A stretch of DNA of 64,000 nt from Verrucomicrobiota bacterium (GCA_018239715.1 JAFEGW010000002.1:49144-113143); one strand, 5' to 3'. Shown: positions 42,586 through 52,191, numbered from the stretch's first letter. Numbers and translations: made by a program. The notes: generated from the sequence alone by a model not told the origin.

Positions 42586-44613
42586 TTACAAAGTGACCAA
42601 GCGATCTTTGAGTTCTTGGCACCGAACCATGCTGAGCTGCTCAGGACTAAACTGGACAATGACTCTTCCCGCAGTCAAATAAGCTTGCTGAAGGGAAGGA
42701 TCCAAATTTCTAAACGTATCCTCCCACGCCTGAAGATCACCCTTTGCCTTCACAGCGGCAATTTGATCAGCAATATCTACAGTTTTTAACAGGGTTTCTT
42801 TTGCGTAGGCTTTGTTTTGTTCATGCACCTGCTGAGTCAAGCTTTGAATGACTTCGGGAGGGAAATCAGCCTGGGTAAACACTGGAGGAGAGTTTTGTTG
42901 GAGGGCTTTAAATCGCTCTTTCGCAGCAACAGCCTGGGGTTTTATTTCGTCTAATTCTTCTTTCAAAAGTTTCAGTTCAGCGGCTGTTTTTTGCGCTCGC
43001 TGCAGAGCCTCGGCCAAGAAACCGCTTTGAGGTCCTGTGGCAACTTTGCTGAGCCGTAATAATTCATGATCCGACAGCTCGAAAGAATCCATCGTTTCAA
43101 GACGGTCCAGGAGAAAAGCCGTTAAATAGACCTCTTTTGACTGATCAAGTTCTTGTTCTAATTGAGGAAGTGTAGCTGCATCCTTGCGGGTTTGGGTGAT
43201 ATCCAATCCCTGCGCCGTTTCCCGATCCTCCTGCAGTCGACTGAGTTCCCGGCTAGTTTCATAGTACAGCTGGGCATCATGCCTCATCTCAGGAGAAGGC
43301 TCTTGCTTTTCTATGTTGCGTAGGAGATCTTTATATCTTTTCGTATTTTCCAGCGGGTGCCTGTCATCCCCTTCATGGAGCTGCACCATCATGTCAAAAA
43401 GTTGTGACGAGCTTGCGTATTTCTCTTTTAAAGCATGGAGTTCTTTTTCCTTTCGACACATTGCTGCTTGAATTTTAGGAAGATTATCTAAAAGTTCCTT
43501 GCGCTGGCGAATCTTTTGGATTCTCGACCATTGCTGGCGGCATGTAGAGTCTAAGGAGTCCAGCCCTGGGGATCCCTTTCTTTTTCGAATCTTCAAGTCT
43601 TCTCCGATAAACTGGAGGACTTCTTCTCGGTTATAAGAGCGCCTCTCTATTCCCTGTCCAATGGCCATCTTTTCTCGAATTTGCTTTTCCCTTTGATCTA
43701 ATACTTGAACTTGCCGGCTGAGCGCAATCTCTTCTCTCTGGACGCAGATCTGCTCTATTTTTTTCATGAAGGCTTCAGGAGTAGGAAGATGATCCATTAG
43801 AAAAACGGATCCCGATTGAATCCGATTTAGAACGTCTCGTGTGAAAGGAGTCCCTGCGAGCAAATATTTGTCGATGGCATGGGCCCAGCTCATCAAATAC
43901 GGCTCAATCACATCGGCAGGAGCAAAATTTTGGGTGGGAAATTTTTCGGCAGATTCTTCAAGGGCATTCACAAACTCTGCCACTGTATTTTCATGGCCTT
44001 CTTGATTGAGGCCTCGGACGGCCGCTTCAATAAAAGCTTTCTTTGCTTCTTCTTTCGTGCCGTAGTGATGCTGAACTTCCATTGCCTCTGCTGCACCATT
44101 CATAGAAGCGGCGAACTTTGGCAACGAGATATTGCCCTGTGCATCGCGGATTAATTTTGCTCCTTCATGCACTAAGATATCGTGGAGCATTCCTTGTGTT
44201 GTTTGTTCCGATAATTCTTCTTTAAGAATACTCAAAACAGCCTCTTCGTACGGCTGTTGATAAAATCGATCCGAAGGCGCCCAGGTACGGGCAATCTTAA
44301 TCAATCCATCGTAAGCTTGTTTGATCTGGGGTTGGGATTTTGCCCTAAGAGCCTCTTTCAGAGCGCGAAACTGGTCATAAAAATGCCGCTGCTTGCTTTC
44401 ATTGACTTTGGCAAAGTAAAAGTATTCCTTCAAAGCGACAACAACCTTAAACTTGAAATAATCCCCTATCCCATATCTGCCGGTGGTTCCTTTTAGAGAT
44501 CGGATGCGATGACGCGCCGTGCTATCGGCTTCCTCTATTTCAAAAGATGCAGGTATCATTGCGCTTCTAAGAGCTAATGGAGTTGATGTGCTTAAATGCA
44601 ATTTTTGTGCCAT
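42586..44613 (-). CDS. Large coiled-coil hypothetical protein with YGIGD motif (paralogue of the gene at 48762-51737)
   Basis: A 675-residue soluble protein of unknown function. Near the N-terminus it has RYGIGDYFKFKVVVALK, also present in a related form in the larger gene at 48762-51737. Residues 1-250 are helical and contain APADVIEPYLMSWAHAIDKYL. From about 280 to 620 the chain is highly charged with heptad-like Leu/Ile spacing (VLDQREKQIREKM, LPKIQAAMCRKEKELHALKEKY), a probable coiled coil. No signal peptide or transmembrane segment. The size, coiled coil and effector-rich context suggest a secreted effector (inference). Confidence 0.72.
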   Translation of the reverse strand: MAQKLHLSTSTPLALRSAMIPASFEIEEADSTARHRIRSLKGTTGRYGIGDYFKFKVVVALKEYFYFAKVNESKQRHFYDQFRALKEALRAKSQPQIKQAYDGLIKIARTWAPSDRFYQQPYEEAVLSILKEELSEQTTQGMLHDILVHEGAKLIRDAQGNISLPKFAASMNGAAEAMEVQHHYGTKEEAKKAFIEAAVRGLNQEGHENTVAEFVNALEESAEKFPTQNFAPADVIEPYLMSWAHAIDKYLLAGTPFTRDVLNRIQSGSVFLMDHLPTPEAFMKKIEQICVQREEIALSRQVQVLDQREKQIREKMAIGQGIERRSYNREEVLQFIGEDLKIRKRKGSPGLDSLDSTCRQQWSRIQKIRQRKELLDNLPKIQAAMCRKEKELHALKEKYASSSQLFDMMVQLHEGDDRHPLENTKRYKDLLRNIEKQEPSPEMRHDAQLYYETSRELSRLQEDRETAQGLDITQTRKDAATLPQLEQELDQSKEVYLTAFLLDRLETMDSFELSDHELLRLSKVATGPQSGFLAEALQRAQKTAAELKLLKEELDEIKPQAVAAKERFKALQQNSPPVFTQADFPPEVIQSLTQQVHEQNKAYAKETLLKTVDIADQIAAVKAKGDLQAWEDTFRNLDPSLQQAYLTAGRVIVQFSPEQLSMVRCQELKDRLVTL

Positions 44614-44716
44614 ATTAAATCACCAATATTTAATTAATTTATTATATCATATTATAATTTAAATTTAAACAAACAAATCTTTTTAATTAAACTGCAACTT
44701 TATGATAATTAAAGCG

Positions 44717-45574
44717 TTATGGCTTTGGATGAAACTTCTCAAAAGCTTCATGCAAATGCTTCCGGCTGACATGGGTATACCGGTCGGTCGTGCCGATATG
44801 GGCATGGCCTAGCATCTCTTGGATGACCCTTAAATCGGCCCCATTTTCGAGCAAATGGGTTGCAAACGAATGGCGGAGGGTATGAGGAGAAATATCCTTG
44901 GAAATGCCCGCTTTTTTAGCATAGAACTTGACCCGCTCCCAGACCGCTACGCGGTCGATCCTCTTTCCTTGACTGCTTAAGAAGAGAGGTCCATCCCCCT
45001 CTTGGCGGAATTGGGTCAAATAATGGTCGACAGCTGCTACCGCAGAAGCTGCAATCGGCACTACCCTCTCTTTATTGCCCTTTCCCTTGACTCGTACCTG
45101 GTCATCGGAAATATCCCCAGTATTGAGCCCGCAGAGCTCCGATACTCGGAGGCCGGAAGCATACATCACCTGGAACATCGCCTGATCGCGGGCCCCGATC
45201 GACGAAGCGGGGTCCGGAGCCTGTAAAAAGCGGGTGACCTCATCGATGGTCAACACCTCGGGAATGAGCTGCCACATCTTCGGGCTTTCTAAGAAAAGCG
45301 TGGGATTCTGAGCGATGATTTTCTCCCGTTTTAAAAAACGGAAAAAAACCTTGATCGCCACCAGCGCCCGGCAAAGACTGCTGGAAGCCATGCCTTGGGA
45401 TTTGAGCGAATGAAAATAGTCGATGATTTGATCGCCGATGATTTCTTCAGCTTTTTTTCCGGGATAAAATTGGGCAAGAGCTGTGAGGTCTCTCCCATAA
45501 GCTGTCAAAGTATGGGGACTCAGTCCTTTTTCAGAACCTAAATAGACGAGGAAGTCGGCAATTTCTCTTTCCAC
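44717..45574 (-). CDS. xerD: Tyrosine recombinase XerD
   Basis: A 285-residue site-specific recombinase that resolves chromosome dimers with XerC at dif. Catalytic residues are R143 (SGLRVSEL), K165 (KGKGNKERVVP), H231 and R234 (HTLRHSFATH), H257 (LGHAHIGTT) and Y266 (DRYTHVS). The C-terminus FEKFHPKP resembles the XerD end (HPRA), which favours XerD over XerC. Flanked by effector-like genes on the same strand; the next gene starts 24 bases upstream. Nothing suggests it belongs to a mobile element. Confidence 0.9.
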   Translation of the reverse strand: MEREIADFLVYLGSEKGLSPHTLTAYGRDLTALAQFYPGKKAEEIIGDQIIDYFHSLKSQGMASSSLCRALVAIKVFFRFLKREKIIAQNPTLFLESPKMWQLIPEVLTIDEVTRFLQAPDPASSIGARDQAMFQVMYASGLRVSELCGLNTGDISDDQVRVKGKGNKERVVPIAASAVAAVDHYLTQFRQEGDGPLFLSSQGKRIDRVAVWERVKFYAKKAGISKDISPHTLRHSFATHLLENGADLRVIQEMLGHAHIGTTDRYTHVSRKHLHEAFEKFHPKP

Positions 45575-45598
45575 ATCTGTATGTTAATGACGGAAACG

Positions 45599-47269
45599 TC
45601 AAATAGCAAGGAGAGATAAGCTGCGACGTTCCAGCCGGCGTACGTGTTTCTTCCACGCCTGAGCGGCTTTTTCCCAATCTTTTTCCGCAGCCTCTTTTTG
45701 CTCTAAGCCCTTGCGATTAAAGTCGGACATCTTGACCAATATCTCTTGGATTTTCTCTCCAGAGGGCCTTGTTTTTGTGAACTTGTGGAATGCTTGGAGC
45801 GTCGGCTGTTTTTGATATTCCCAGGGACGGCGCTGGCTGTCGATCATGCTATAAAGCGCGCGGCTATTGACGACCAGCCATGCGGCCGCTAAAACCAAGG
45901 AAGCGGCATAGATCGTGATTCCCCCTGAGAGTGCCGTCAAAGTGATCAATCCGCCCATCGCAACAAGACTTAAGACCGTACTGAAATAAATGAGGAACTT
46001 ATCCCGCTTGCGCATCTCTCCCGATTGCCACTGGGTCTTAAAAAGCGAGCCATCGCTCAAAATAATCCAAATGATCCCTGAAACTCCAAAGAGCAGCAGC
46101 AAGACGCCCAAAGGCACTCCTCCTGTCAAAACTGTTCCTGCGATGAGGGCTGCCACGCCGACGAGGGCCAGGCCTAGCTTAAGTGTAGTTTTCCATTGAG
46201 GGCCCCATGCATTCCAGCTAGCTGTTTCAAGGGCCTTTTTAAAGGCGGCAGGATCCTGCTTTCTAGCTGCTTCCAGAGCCTCAGGCCCTAAGAGCCTTTC
46301 GAGATCGTTTTCGACTTTGGCACACCGTCTTTGATCGGCAATAAACCTTCCAAATCGGACAAGTTTTTGCTCGGGGCTTAAGTTTTCAAAGTGGAGGGTC
46401 ACTCCCATTTGGCTCATCATCCAGGCAGGATTTTGCCGAAAAAGCTCCCGGACATACTCTTTGCGGCTCTCTAACGTAGGCTTCCAAGGCACTTCATTTT
46501 CTTTCTCGATTTTCTCCAGCCAAGCAGCGCCTTCTTCAAGAGCCATGTCTTTCAGCTGCTGGACCGTGGAAGAGCTTTCATGGTACATCCGTAAATCGAC
46601 TTCTTTTTCAAATTCTTTGAAAGGATCTTTGCTGGCAAGAAGCTGCGCTCGCAACTGACTCCCCTGTTCAAGGCTCATTAAAGTTTTACAAAGCCTGAAG
46701 ATGTGGATTGCATAATAAATCACATAGCTGATCCCGGAAATCCAGTTGGCTGCCGTTTGTGCCGCATGCGCAGCGGAAGAGAAGACCATCGGCTTTTTCA
46801 ATAGCTGCGAAATTTCCTCCGTTGCGGCAAAAGCTCGCATCACGACAAGAGCTGTCGATCCCAACGATAGAAAAAGGTTCTGGAAGATTTGCACACCCGC
46901 GGTAGCTGCGCTTTCGCTATCGCCGATTTTCCGATACGCTTTCATTTGCTTATAGCTATCGAAGGCCCACCCGAGCCCGATGGCCACATAAAGGATCGAT
47001 GTCAAACCAATGAGCGGCATCCCTCCATATGTGATTTTCATAAAAAGTATCGTGACGGCATCGGGAATATTTCTTAAGAATAACGAGGCATCGGCAATGG
47101 CATGTAAATAGTTAGCTGAAGGTAGACAAGTGCTGCTCGGTTTTAATTTAGGAATGAGAGGACGGATCGTCGTATAGATGGCCGCATCTTCCGAAGACAT
47201 AAAATCCAATGGAACCCCCGGAAGGGTCCTTTCCCGATACGAGCGGAAGATGGTGGAGCTAGTACTCAT
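45599..47269 (-). CDS. Hypothetical multi-helix membrane protein
   Basis: An unrecognised 556-residue protein with two hydrophobic blocks. The first (about 65-190) has roughly four segments, for example YGGMPLIGLTSILYVAIGLG and ISGISYVIYYAIHIF. The second (about 365-475) has roughly four more, for example LALVGVAALIAGTVLTGG and LLLLFGVSGIIWIIL. The middle (about 200-360) and the C-terminal 80 residues are charged and helical, with coiled-coil-like ends. No cleavable signal. An inclusion-membrane or inner-membrane location is possible. It follows the next gene by 5 bases and is probably co-transcribed. Confidence 0.72.
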   Translation of the reverse strand: MSTSSTIFRSYRERTLPGVPLDFMSSEDAAIYTTIRPLIPKLKPSSTCLPSANYLHAIADASLFLRNIPDAVTILFMKITYGGMPLIGLTSILYVAIGLGWAFDSYKQMKAYRKIGDSESAATAGVQIFQNLFLSLGSTALVVMRAFAATEEISQLLKKPMVFSSAAHAAQTAANWISGISYVIYYAIHIFRLCKTLMSLEQGSQLRAQLLASKDPFKEFEKEVDLRMYHESSSTVQQLKDMALEEGAAWLEKIEKENEVPWKPTLESRKEYVRELFRQNPAWMMSQMGVTLHFENLSPEQKLVRFGRFIADQRRCAKVENDLERLLGPEALEAARKQDPAAFKKALETASWNAWGPQWKTTLKLGLALVGVAALIAGTVLTGGVPLGVLLLLFGVSGIIWIILSDGSLFKTQWQSGEMRKRDKFLIYFSTVLSLVAMGGLITLTALSGGITIYAASLVLAAAWLVVNSRALYSMIDSQRRPWEYQKQPTLQAFHKFTKTRPSGEKIQEILVKMSDFNRKGLEQKEAAEKDWEKAAQAWKKHVRRLERRSLSLLAI

Positions 47270-47274
47270 AGGTA

Positions 47275-47934
47275 TTAGGGCGCCTTCTCTTCATAAATGG
47301 CTCTCATATGTTTCTGTAGGCGAGACCAGTTCTCGACGGAGATTTTGCCTTTTCTTTTTTTGCGGACTAATTTTTGATATAATTCCGCGCGCTGCAGCTC
47401 CTGGTTCTTGACATCTTCTAAGCTGGGATGAGGGCGAAAATCTTTCTGTAGGAAACAGGCATGGCATTGCTTTTCGATGGGATTGTACTCTACCTTTTGA
47501 CCTTTCAATTCATGAAGGTTTTTTAAGTAGAGGTTCATGAGGATTTGACTTCTTTTTTCTTTAGGAGCCTGTTTATATAAACTGATATCCGTGAAGTTCA
47601 CCTGGGCACTGCGGCCGCCTGCTTCATCTGCCAGCTCTTCTTCAGGGTGAAACAAACTGTGGATAAAATCTTTCCAGACTTGATGCGTGTGAACCACTTC
47701 TCCTTTTTCGAATTGAAAACCCTGGATATTTGCGCTGACCAGCAGACCAAAGTCAGGTTGATAACTCGTTTCATATTGCCGAGCCATGGCTTGAAGCTGA
47801 CGGCTATAGATCAGTTGAATGTTTTCGGCTTCCAACATCTCGGGTTTTACCGGAGCGGGTTTTCCGCTAACCAGGGGTGTAATTTCGGCAATATAGTCCA
47901 TGCCTTGAAATTCAATAGAGATTTTCAATGTCAT
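47275..47934 (-). CDS. Hypothetical soluble protein, operon partner of the membrane protein downstream
   Basis: A 219-residue protein beginning with a beta-rich segment (MTLKISIEFQGMDYIAEITP) and continuing as charged alpha/beta sequence. A Cys pair sits in IEKQCHACFLQ, and the C-terminus is basic (LVRKKRKGKISVENW). I see no known domain. The stop lies 5 bases before the start of the membrane protein at 47269, which suggests they act together; a chaperone or partner role is only a guess. RBS-like AAAGG precedes the ATG. Confidence 0.65.
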   Translation of the reverse strand: MTLKISIEFQGMDYIAEITPLVSGKPAPVKPEMLEAENIQLIYSRQLQAMARQYETSYQPDFGLLVSANIQGFQFEKGEVVHTHQVWKDFIHSLFHPEEELADEAGGRSAQVNFTDISLYKQAPKEKRSQILMNLYLKNLHELKGQKVEYNPIEKQCHACFLQKDFRPHPSLEDVKNQELQRAELYQKLVRKKRKGKISVENWSRLQKHMRAIYEEKAP

Positions 47935-48004
47935 AAAAAAACCTTTTTCTTTACTCTATTTTAACAAAAAATTTACTATATAGCAAGCCTTGCACTCTTC
48001 GCGA

Positions 48005-48034
48005 TTGCCAGATTAATCTTCCATCGGTTATGAT
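48005..48034 (+). promoter_or_regulatory. Candidate sigma70-type promoter for adk
   Basis: TTGCCA at 48005-48010 and TATGAT at 48029-48034 with an 18-base spacer, giving a very short leader before the ATG at 48052. Confidence 0.45.
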
Positions 48035-48051
48035 GATGTTTTTTCCCCACT

Positions 48052-48705
48052 ATGCAAAAAGAGCTTGATATTCAATCACTTATCTCTGGCAAAAGCCGCC
48101 CCTATCGGTCGGTTTTGCTCTTTGGCCCTCCCGGAGCCGGCAAAGGAACTCTCGGCAAGCTCCTGAGCAGCGCAGGGAACCATTTCCATCTCTCTTCCGG
48201 CGATATTTTCCGCGGCCTCTCCCCTGAGTCGCCTGCCGGTAAGATCTATCATTCTTATGCAGGAAAAGGCCATCTAGTTCCCGATGACGTCACGGTGGGA
48301 ATTTGGCACCATTTTGTCGAGGGGCTCATTGCCACCAACCGGTATTTCCCCCATCAACAGCTTCTCCTTCTCGACGGCATCCCCCGGACCATCCCCCAAG
48401 CTGAGCTTTTAGAGCGGCATATCCAGATTAAGCATATCATCGTCTTAGAAACGCAGAACTTCGATGAACTCATCAAGAGAATGAAGCGCAGAGCCCTCAT
48501 TGAACGGCGCCAAGACGATATGGATGAGACGGTCCTTCAAACCCGCATGAGGGTCTATATGGAAGACACTCATAAGCTTTTAGAACACTACCCTTCCCAC
48601 CTGATCAGCCGTTTTAATGCCGATCAAAGGCCTTTAGAAGTCCTCCGTGATGTTCTCGGAAAGCTCTCGCACCTCTTGAGCCATAGCGAAGAGTCGTACG
48701 TTTAA
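48052..48705 (+). CDS. adk: Adenylate kinase
   Basis: A 217-residue cytoplasmic enzyme that interconverts ATP, AMP and ADP. The P-loop FGPPGAGKGT, the AMP-binding segment FHLSSGDIFRGL, LLDGIPRT and the LID/arginine motif RRQDDMDETVLQTRM are in place. The LID region is short and without the Cys4 zinc site. The order of nucleotide-binding residues matches known Adk; some neighbours in the family are called nucleoside monophosphate kinases. It is isolated among effector-like genes, with its own promoter and strong terminator. Confidence 0.92.
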   Translation: MQKELDIQSLISGKSRPYRSVLLFGPPGAGKGTLGKLLSSAGNHFHLSSGDIFRGLSPESPAGKIYHSYAGKGHLVPDDVTVGIWHHFVEGLIATNRYFPHQQLLLLDGIPRTIPQAELLERHIQIKHIIVLETQNFDELIKRMKRRALIERRQDDMDETVLQTRMRVYMEDTHKLLEHYPSHLISRFNADQRPLEVLRDVLGKLSHLLSHSEESYV

Positions 48706-48715
48706 CACTCAATAA

Positions 48716-48752
48716 AATAGGCTGCAAGAAAACTTGCAGCCTATTTATTTTT
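48716..48752. terminator. Strong terminator after adk
   Basis: A perfect 13-bp stem (48716-48728 / 48733-48745) with an AAAA loop, followed by a T-rich tract (TATTTTTTAA). It also separates the convergent coiled-coil gene ending at 48762. Confidence 0.88.
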
Positions 48753-48761
48753 TAATCCGAC

Positions 48762-51737
48762 TTAGAGTTCAGCGATATCAATTTGTTCGTCTATTACTGT
48801 ACCGTCAGGAAGTTTAAAAATCCTTCCATTTGGAGTTATTTCTCCTATGACCTCTCTTCCATCCGTAAAGCGGCCGACCAGCTTTCCATCTCGTCGTTCA
48901 AAGGCTACGTCCTCGGTTTTTTTTGTACCTGGGACTCTGAGTTCTAGATTCACTTTTTCTACAGGTTGAGAAGCGCTAACTGCAGAGCTATCACTGGCAG
49001 CTGGAGCGGGTGCAGGAGCTACCGGAGATGATGCTGCTGCTTCATCCTCCGATTTATCACTGGCAGACGCAGGTGTTCCAGCGTCTTCATCGTGTCCAAA
49101 TACGATCGCCGCAGGAGCAGAACCGCGGGAGTTAGCTAGAGCAGGTACAGCACCTGAGGCTGGTGCCGCCGCTGTCATAGGCTGCTGCGCGAGCTGGCCT
49201 TCGTTGCGTCCTAAGTTAAAGATCCTCGCCAAGAAACCATCCGGTTTCAAATGACCTCGTGTATAATAATCAGGGGCTGCAGGACGGCCGGGCCCGAGAT
49301 TATCTCGGAACCACCCAGAGATACGGGTTAACAAGCCAGGGGAAGGGGCTTCAACAAGATCCAATTGTGCTGACGAAGATATCAGCTCTTCTCCGCTAGC
49401 CTCAGTATCCGAAGAATAATCGGGTATTTCTCTAGCCGCACCGGGTAATGCTGCCACTAAGGGAGCAAAGACGGAAAGTTTGCGGCGGCTGACGTAATGT
49501 CCAGGAAGCTCGAGAAAATCTTCTTGTTCATGATCTACTTCTGCTGATTCTGCAGGGATGGCTGCCTCTTGCAAAGCTTCGATTTGCTGTGCAGCAAAAC
49601 CTTGAGCTTTCATTTTCTCAGCCGTTTGCTGATTGATAGCTCTGTTTTTCTGGATCAGACATTCATGAATTTTTTCGCCGATCAGGACAGCAAGGTTTAG
49701 CTGCTCAGTCAAACGTGTTCCGATGGCTTCTTTCTGCTCGTCAGTCAAGAACCCATTTAAAAGTTGTAGAGTTTGACTTTCCTTATCCAAGATTGCACAT
49801 TCCTCAGTAAAAATGACGTCTTCTCTTAGCTGGTTAATTTCTTCCTCTTTTGCTTTATATAAAGCCTCAAGGGATTCAAGTTTTTGTTTTAGAGGCCCTA
49901 CCTTTTCTTGAGCTTCTCTGGCTTGGGCCAAAGCTCCATGCACTTTGCCGTCTTTTTTGGTGATGATGGCAAGGTCTTTTCCGGTTGCACAAAGCTCATT
50001 TCCTGAAACTTTCAAGGTCGATACGATTAAACCCTCTCGTTCTGTCCTAAGGCGTGCCAGGTCTTCTTTAACATCCGGGGTACCTTCAACTCTAAACGAT
50101 TCAATCGCTTCCTTATCTAAAGCAATTTCACCTGCCCATCGTGTGATTTCTGCAGCTTGTCTTTCCAATTCTCTACGATGAGCATCTCTTTGGGCTTTGA
50201 GTCCATCGATTTCTGCTTCTAAGGCAGCCTTTCTTGTATTGAACTCTCGTTGAACTGCAGGCAAAGACAACTCGCGGCCCGCGTCATTTAAGCCTTCTAG
50301 CGCCTGTTTAGCTTTTCCAAAAGTCTCTTCCAGAGCAGCTAATTGCTGCCCTTTTCTTTGGATTTCTTGCTCGCAAGGAGCAGCAGTCTTAGCTTCATAC
50401 TCGTCGAACGCCGTTTGTAACAAACCAAGACGCTGTTCCTTTTGTGCAACTTCCTGTCCAAATTTTGCAATATCATGGGCAGATTGCTGTTCTAAAGCAG
50501 CTATTCCCTTCTTGACATCGACTAATCTCTTCACGGTTGGAAATTTATTTAATATAGCTTCAATGGCAGGATCACCCGGATAGAGGGCAGGGCCTTGTAA
50601 AAATTCAAGAAACTCTCCCACCGTATATTCAGAGCCCTCATTTAAAAGCTGCTCACAGCCCCGGAGTTCTTCCATGATCGCTGGGATTTCGTTTTCCATA
50701 GCTGTTTTCTCAGATTCTAGAGCTTTAAATTGCTGTGCAAGAGCACGTGCATATTCCAAGTTAGATTGCAATTGACTGACGTAATCCACCAGATGAATAC
50801 CTTCGTATTGGATTCCTTCAACCAGACGATCTGTAATAGGCATGTCGCCTTGAACGATTCTTTCCATCTCTGAAAAGAAATATTCGAACATCTTCTCTTG
50901 GCGAGCTTCTCTTTCCTCTTCAATCAAAGATAGGAAATTAGGGATATTGTCCATCTTTAAGCCAGGCACGTCCATTAAACCCTCAATAAAAGCCTGAGCG
51001 ATCACCTGCTTGTTATTCTGATTGGCGATAATACCGAATTTGTCGCAAGCATCAACCACGTGTTTTTCGAAATTTATAACGAAACTGATGAATCTCTCTT
51101 GAAGAGCTTTTTCTTTTCCAGGAACATCTTGAAATTGGACATATAACTGAGCCTTAAGCTTATTCACCGTGTATAAAACGGCACCTTGAGCTTTGACGGC
51201 CTGAGTCATTGCAATATTTGTTTCGTGGATGTAGGCCTGTTTTATGAATTCTGCATTAGCGGGCCTTTCTTTACTCATCAACTGATCAGCCTGCTCAGCT
51301 GCTAAGGCGATCAAAGCTTCATAGGAGTGGACTAAGTCTGCTGCTTTGATATATTCTTGCGCACGAGCTTGATCGATGGTTTGCAAAGTTGCATCTTGAA
51401 CAGCCTGGGCAGCAGGGCAATATTCTTCATAAGCTTTTTTGACTTTATCGATAGAAGCTTGCAATTCTAGATGTTGGTGATAAATATCGAGGCTTTCCAG
51501 TTCGTCTTTCGATGCCTTACCCATGAGCTTCTTAAAAGGAACAACTAATCGGAACTTCAATGCATCTCCAATCCCGTAAGTTTGAGTGGGTTTTATTTTT
51601 TGGAACACCCCTTCGGACTTTTTCAGTCCCTCTCTGTCCACTAAACCAGTTCCTAGGACGGGAGCTCCTATAGCTCTTTGTACAAGGGTAGGAGTTGCTA
51701 AAACGGCTAATTGAGTAGAACCTAATCCTGACGACAT
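48762..51737 (-). CDS. Very large coiled-coil hypothetical protein with YGIGD motif
   Basis: An unrecognised 991-residue protein. Residues about 52-70 carry TYGIGDALKFRLVVPFKK, shared with the 675-residue protein at 42586-44613. Both proteins also share a short ATP/STP-type opening, an APxxx-to-DYV helical block, and then long coiled coil. Here the coiled coil spans about 340-750 (LAALEETFGKAKQALEGL, RAHRRELERQAAEITRW-type heptads). Residues about 850-940 are Ala/Pro/Ser-rich and probably disordered. The last 55 residues (DGKLVGRFTDGREVIGEI...) look like a small beta domain. No signal peptide or membrane segment. A secreted effector or cytoskeleton-like role is inference. Confidence 0.75.
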   Translation of the reverse strand: MSSGLGSTQLAVLATPTLVQRAIGAPVLGTGLVDREGLKKSEGVFQKIKPTQTYGIGDALKFRLVVPFKKLMGKASKDELESLDIYHQHLELQASIDKVKKAYEEYCPAAQAVQDATLQTIDQARAQEYIKAADLVHSYEALIALAAEQADQLMSKERPANAEFIKQAYIHETNIAMTQAVKAQGAVLYTVNKLKAQLYVQFQDVPGKEKALQERFISFVINFEKHVVDACDKFGIIANQNNKQVIAQAFIEGLMDVPGLKMDNIPNFLSLIEEEREARQEKMFEYFFSEMERIVQGDMPITDRLVEGIQYEGIHLVDYVSQLQSNLEYARALAQQFKALESEKTAMENEIPAIMEELRGCEQLLNEGSEYTVGEFLEFLQGPALYPGDPAIEAILNKFPTVKRLVDVKKGIAALEQQSAHDIAKFGQEVAQKEQRLGLLQTAFDEYEAKTAAPCEQEIQRKGQQLAALEETFGKAKQALEGLNDAGRELSLPAVQREFNTRKAALEAEIDGLKAQRDAHRRELERQAAEITRWAGEIALDKEAIESFRVEGTPDVKEDLARLRTEREGLIVSTLKVSGNELCATGKDLAIITKKDGKVHGALAQAREAQEKVGPLKQKLESLEALYKAKEEEINQLREDVIFTEECAILDKESQTLQLLNGFLTDEQKEAIGTRLTEQLNLAVLIGEKIHECLIQKNRAINQQTAEKMKAQGFAAQQIEALQEAAIPAESAEVDHEQEDFLELPGHYVSRRKLSVFAPLVAALPGAAREIPDYSSDTEASGEELISSSAQLDLVEAPSPGLLTRISGWFRDNLGPGRPAAPDYYTRGHLKPDGFLARIFNLGRNEGQLAQQPMTAAAPASGAVPALANSRGSAPAAIVFGHDEDAGTPASASDKSEDEAAASSPVAPAPAPAASDSSAVSASQPVEKVNLELRVPGTKKTEDVAFERRDGKLVGRFTDGREVIGEITPNGRIFKLPDGTVIDEQIDIAEL

Positions 51738-51910
51738 ATTATTACCTTCTTTATTAATTAAACTTTTTTATTATATTAATAATTATATAAAAAATAATAT
51801 TTAATTTACACATAAACGTTAAAATATTTTAATACTAACACACTCAAAATAAAATATTTACAAATCATTAAAAACCAAACACTTAAAAAGTTATATTAAT
51901 AATAATTTAA

Positions 51911-51939
51911 TTGAAACTTAAATTTTAATTTAATAAGAT
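51911..51939 (+). promoter_or_regulatory. Candidate sigma70-type promoter for the 67-residue protein
   Basis: TTGAAA at 51911-51916 and TAAGAT at 51934-51939 with a 17-base spacer, in a very AT-rich 225-base region. AAGAGGT precedes the ATG at 51963. Confidence 0.5.
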
Positions 51940-51962
51940 GGTAGATGTAATAAGAGGTTAAT

Positions 51963-52166
51963 ATGAATAATACGACAGAATTAAATAGTAAAGTTGCGAC
52001 GCTAGAAACCCAGGTAGATCTCCTGGAGACCGAACTTGGTTATATCCATGAATTGCTCCTAAAATGTGGGTTTCCTGAAGGAATTAAAACACTTAAAAAG
52101 ACTGTCGAAGAGCTATTAAGCGAAAGCCCTTTAGATATTAACGAAGACGAAACAGAAGCTCTTTAA
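51963..52166 (+). CDS. Small helical/coiled-coil protein
   Basis: A 67-residue soluble protein, MNNTTELNSKVATLE..., with a heptad-like helix (LETQVDLLETELGYIHELLLKC) and an acidic C-terminus (DINEDETEAL). It has a good promoter, an RBS (AGAGG) and a perfect 13-bp terminator, so it looks like a real, independently transcribed gene. No family recognised. It sits between the giant coiled-coil gene and the ferredoxin gene. A small chaperone for an effector is one possibility but nothing proves it. Confidence 0.72.
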   Translation: MNNTTELNSKVATLETQVDLLETELGYIHELLLKCGFPEGIKTLKKTVEELLSESPLDINEDETEAL

Positions 52167-52191
52167 GATCAGCAATTTACAACTATCTTTC

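Noticed and set aside
44717..45574. xerD considered as an integrase of a mobile element
   Set aside because: Sequence ends and active-site context fit housekeeping XerD; no att sites, tRNA or phage genes are adjacent.
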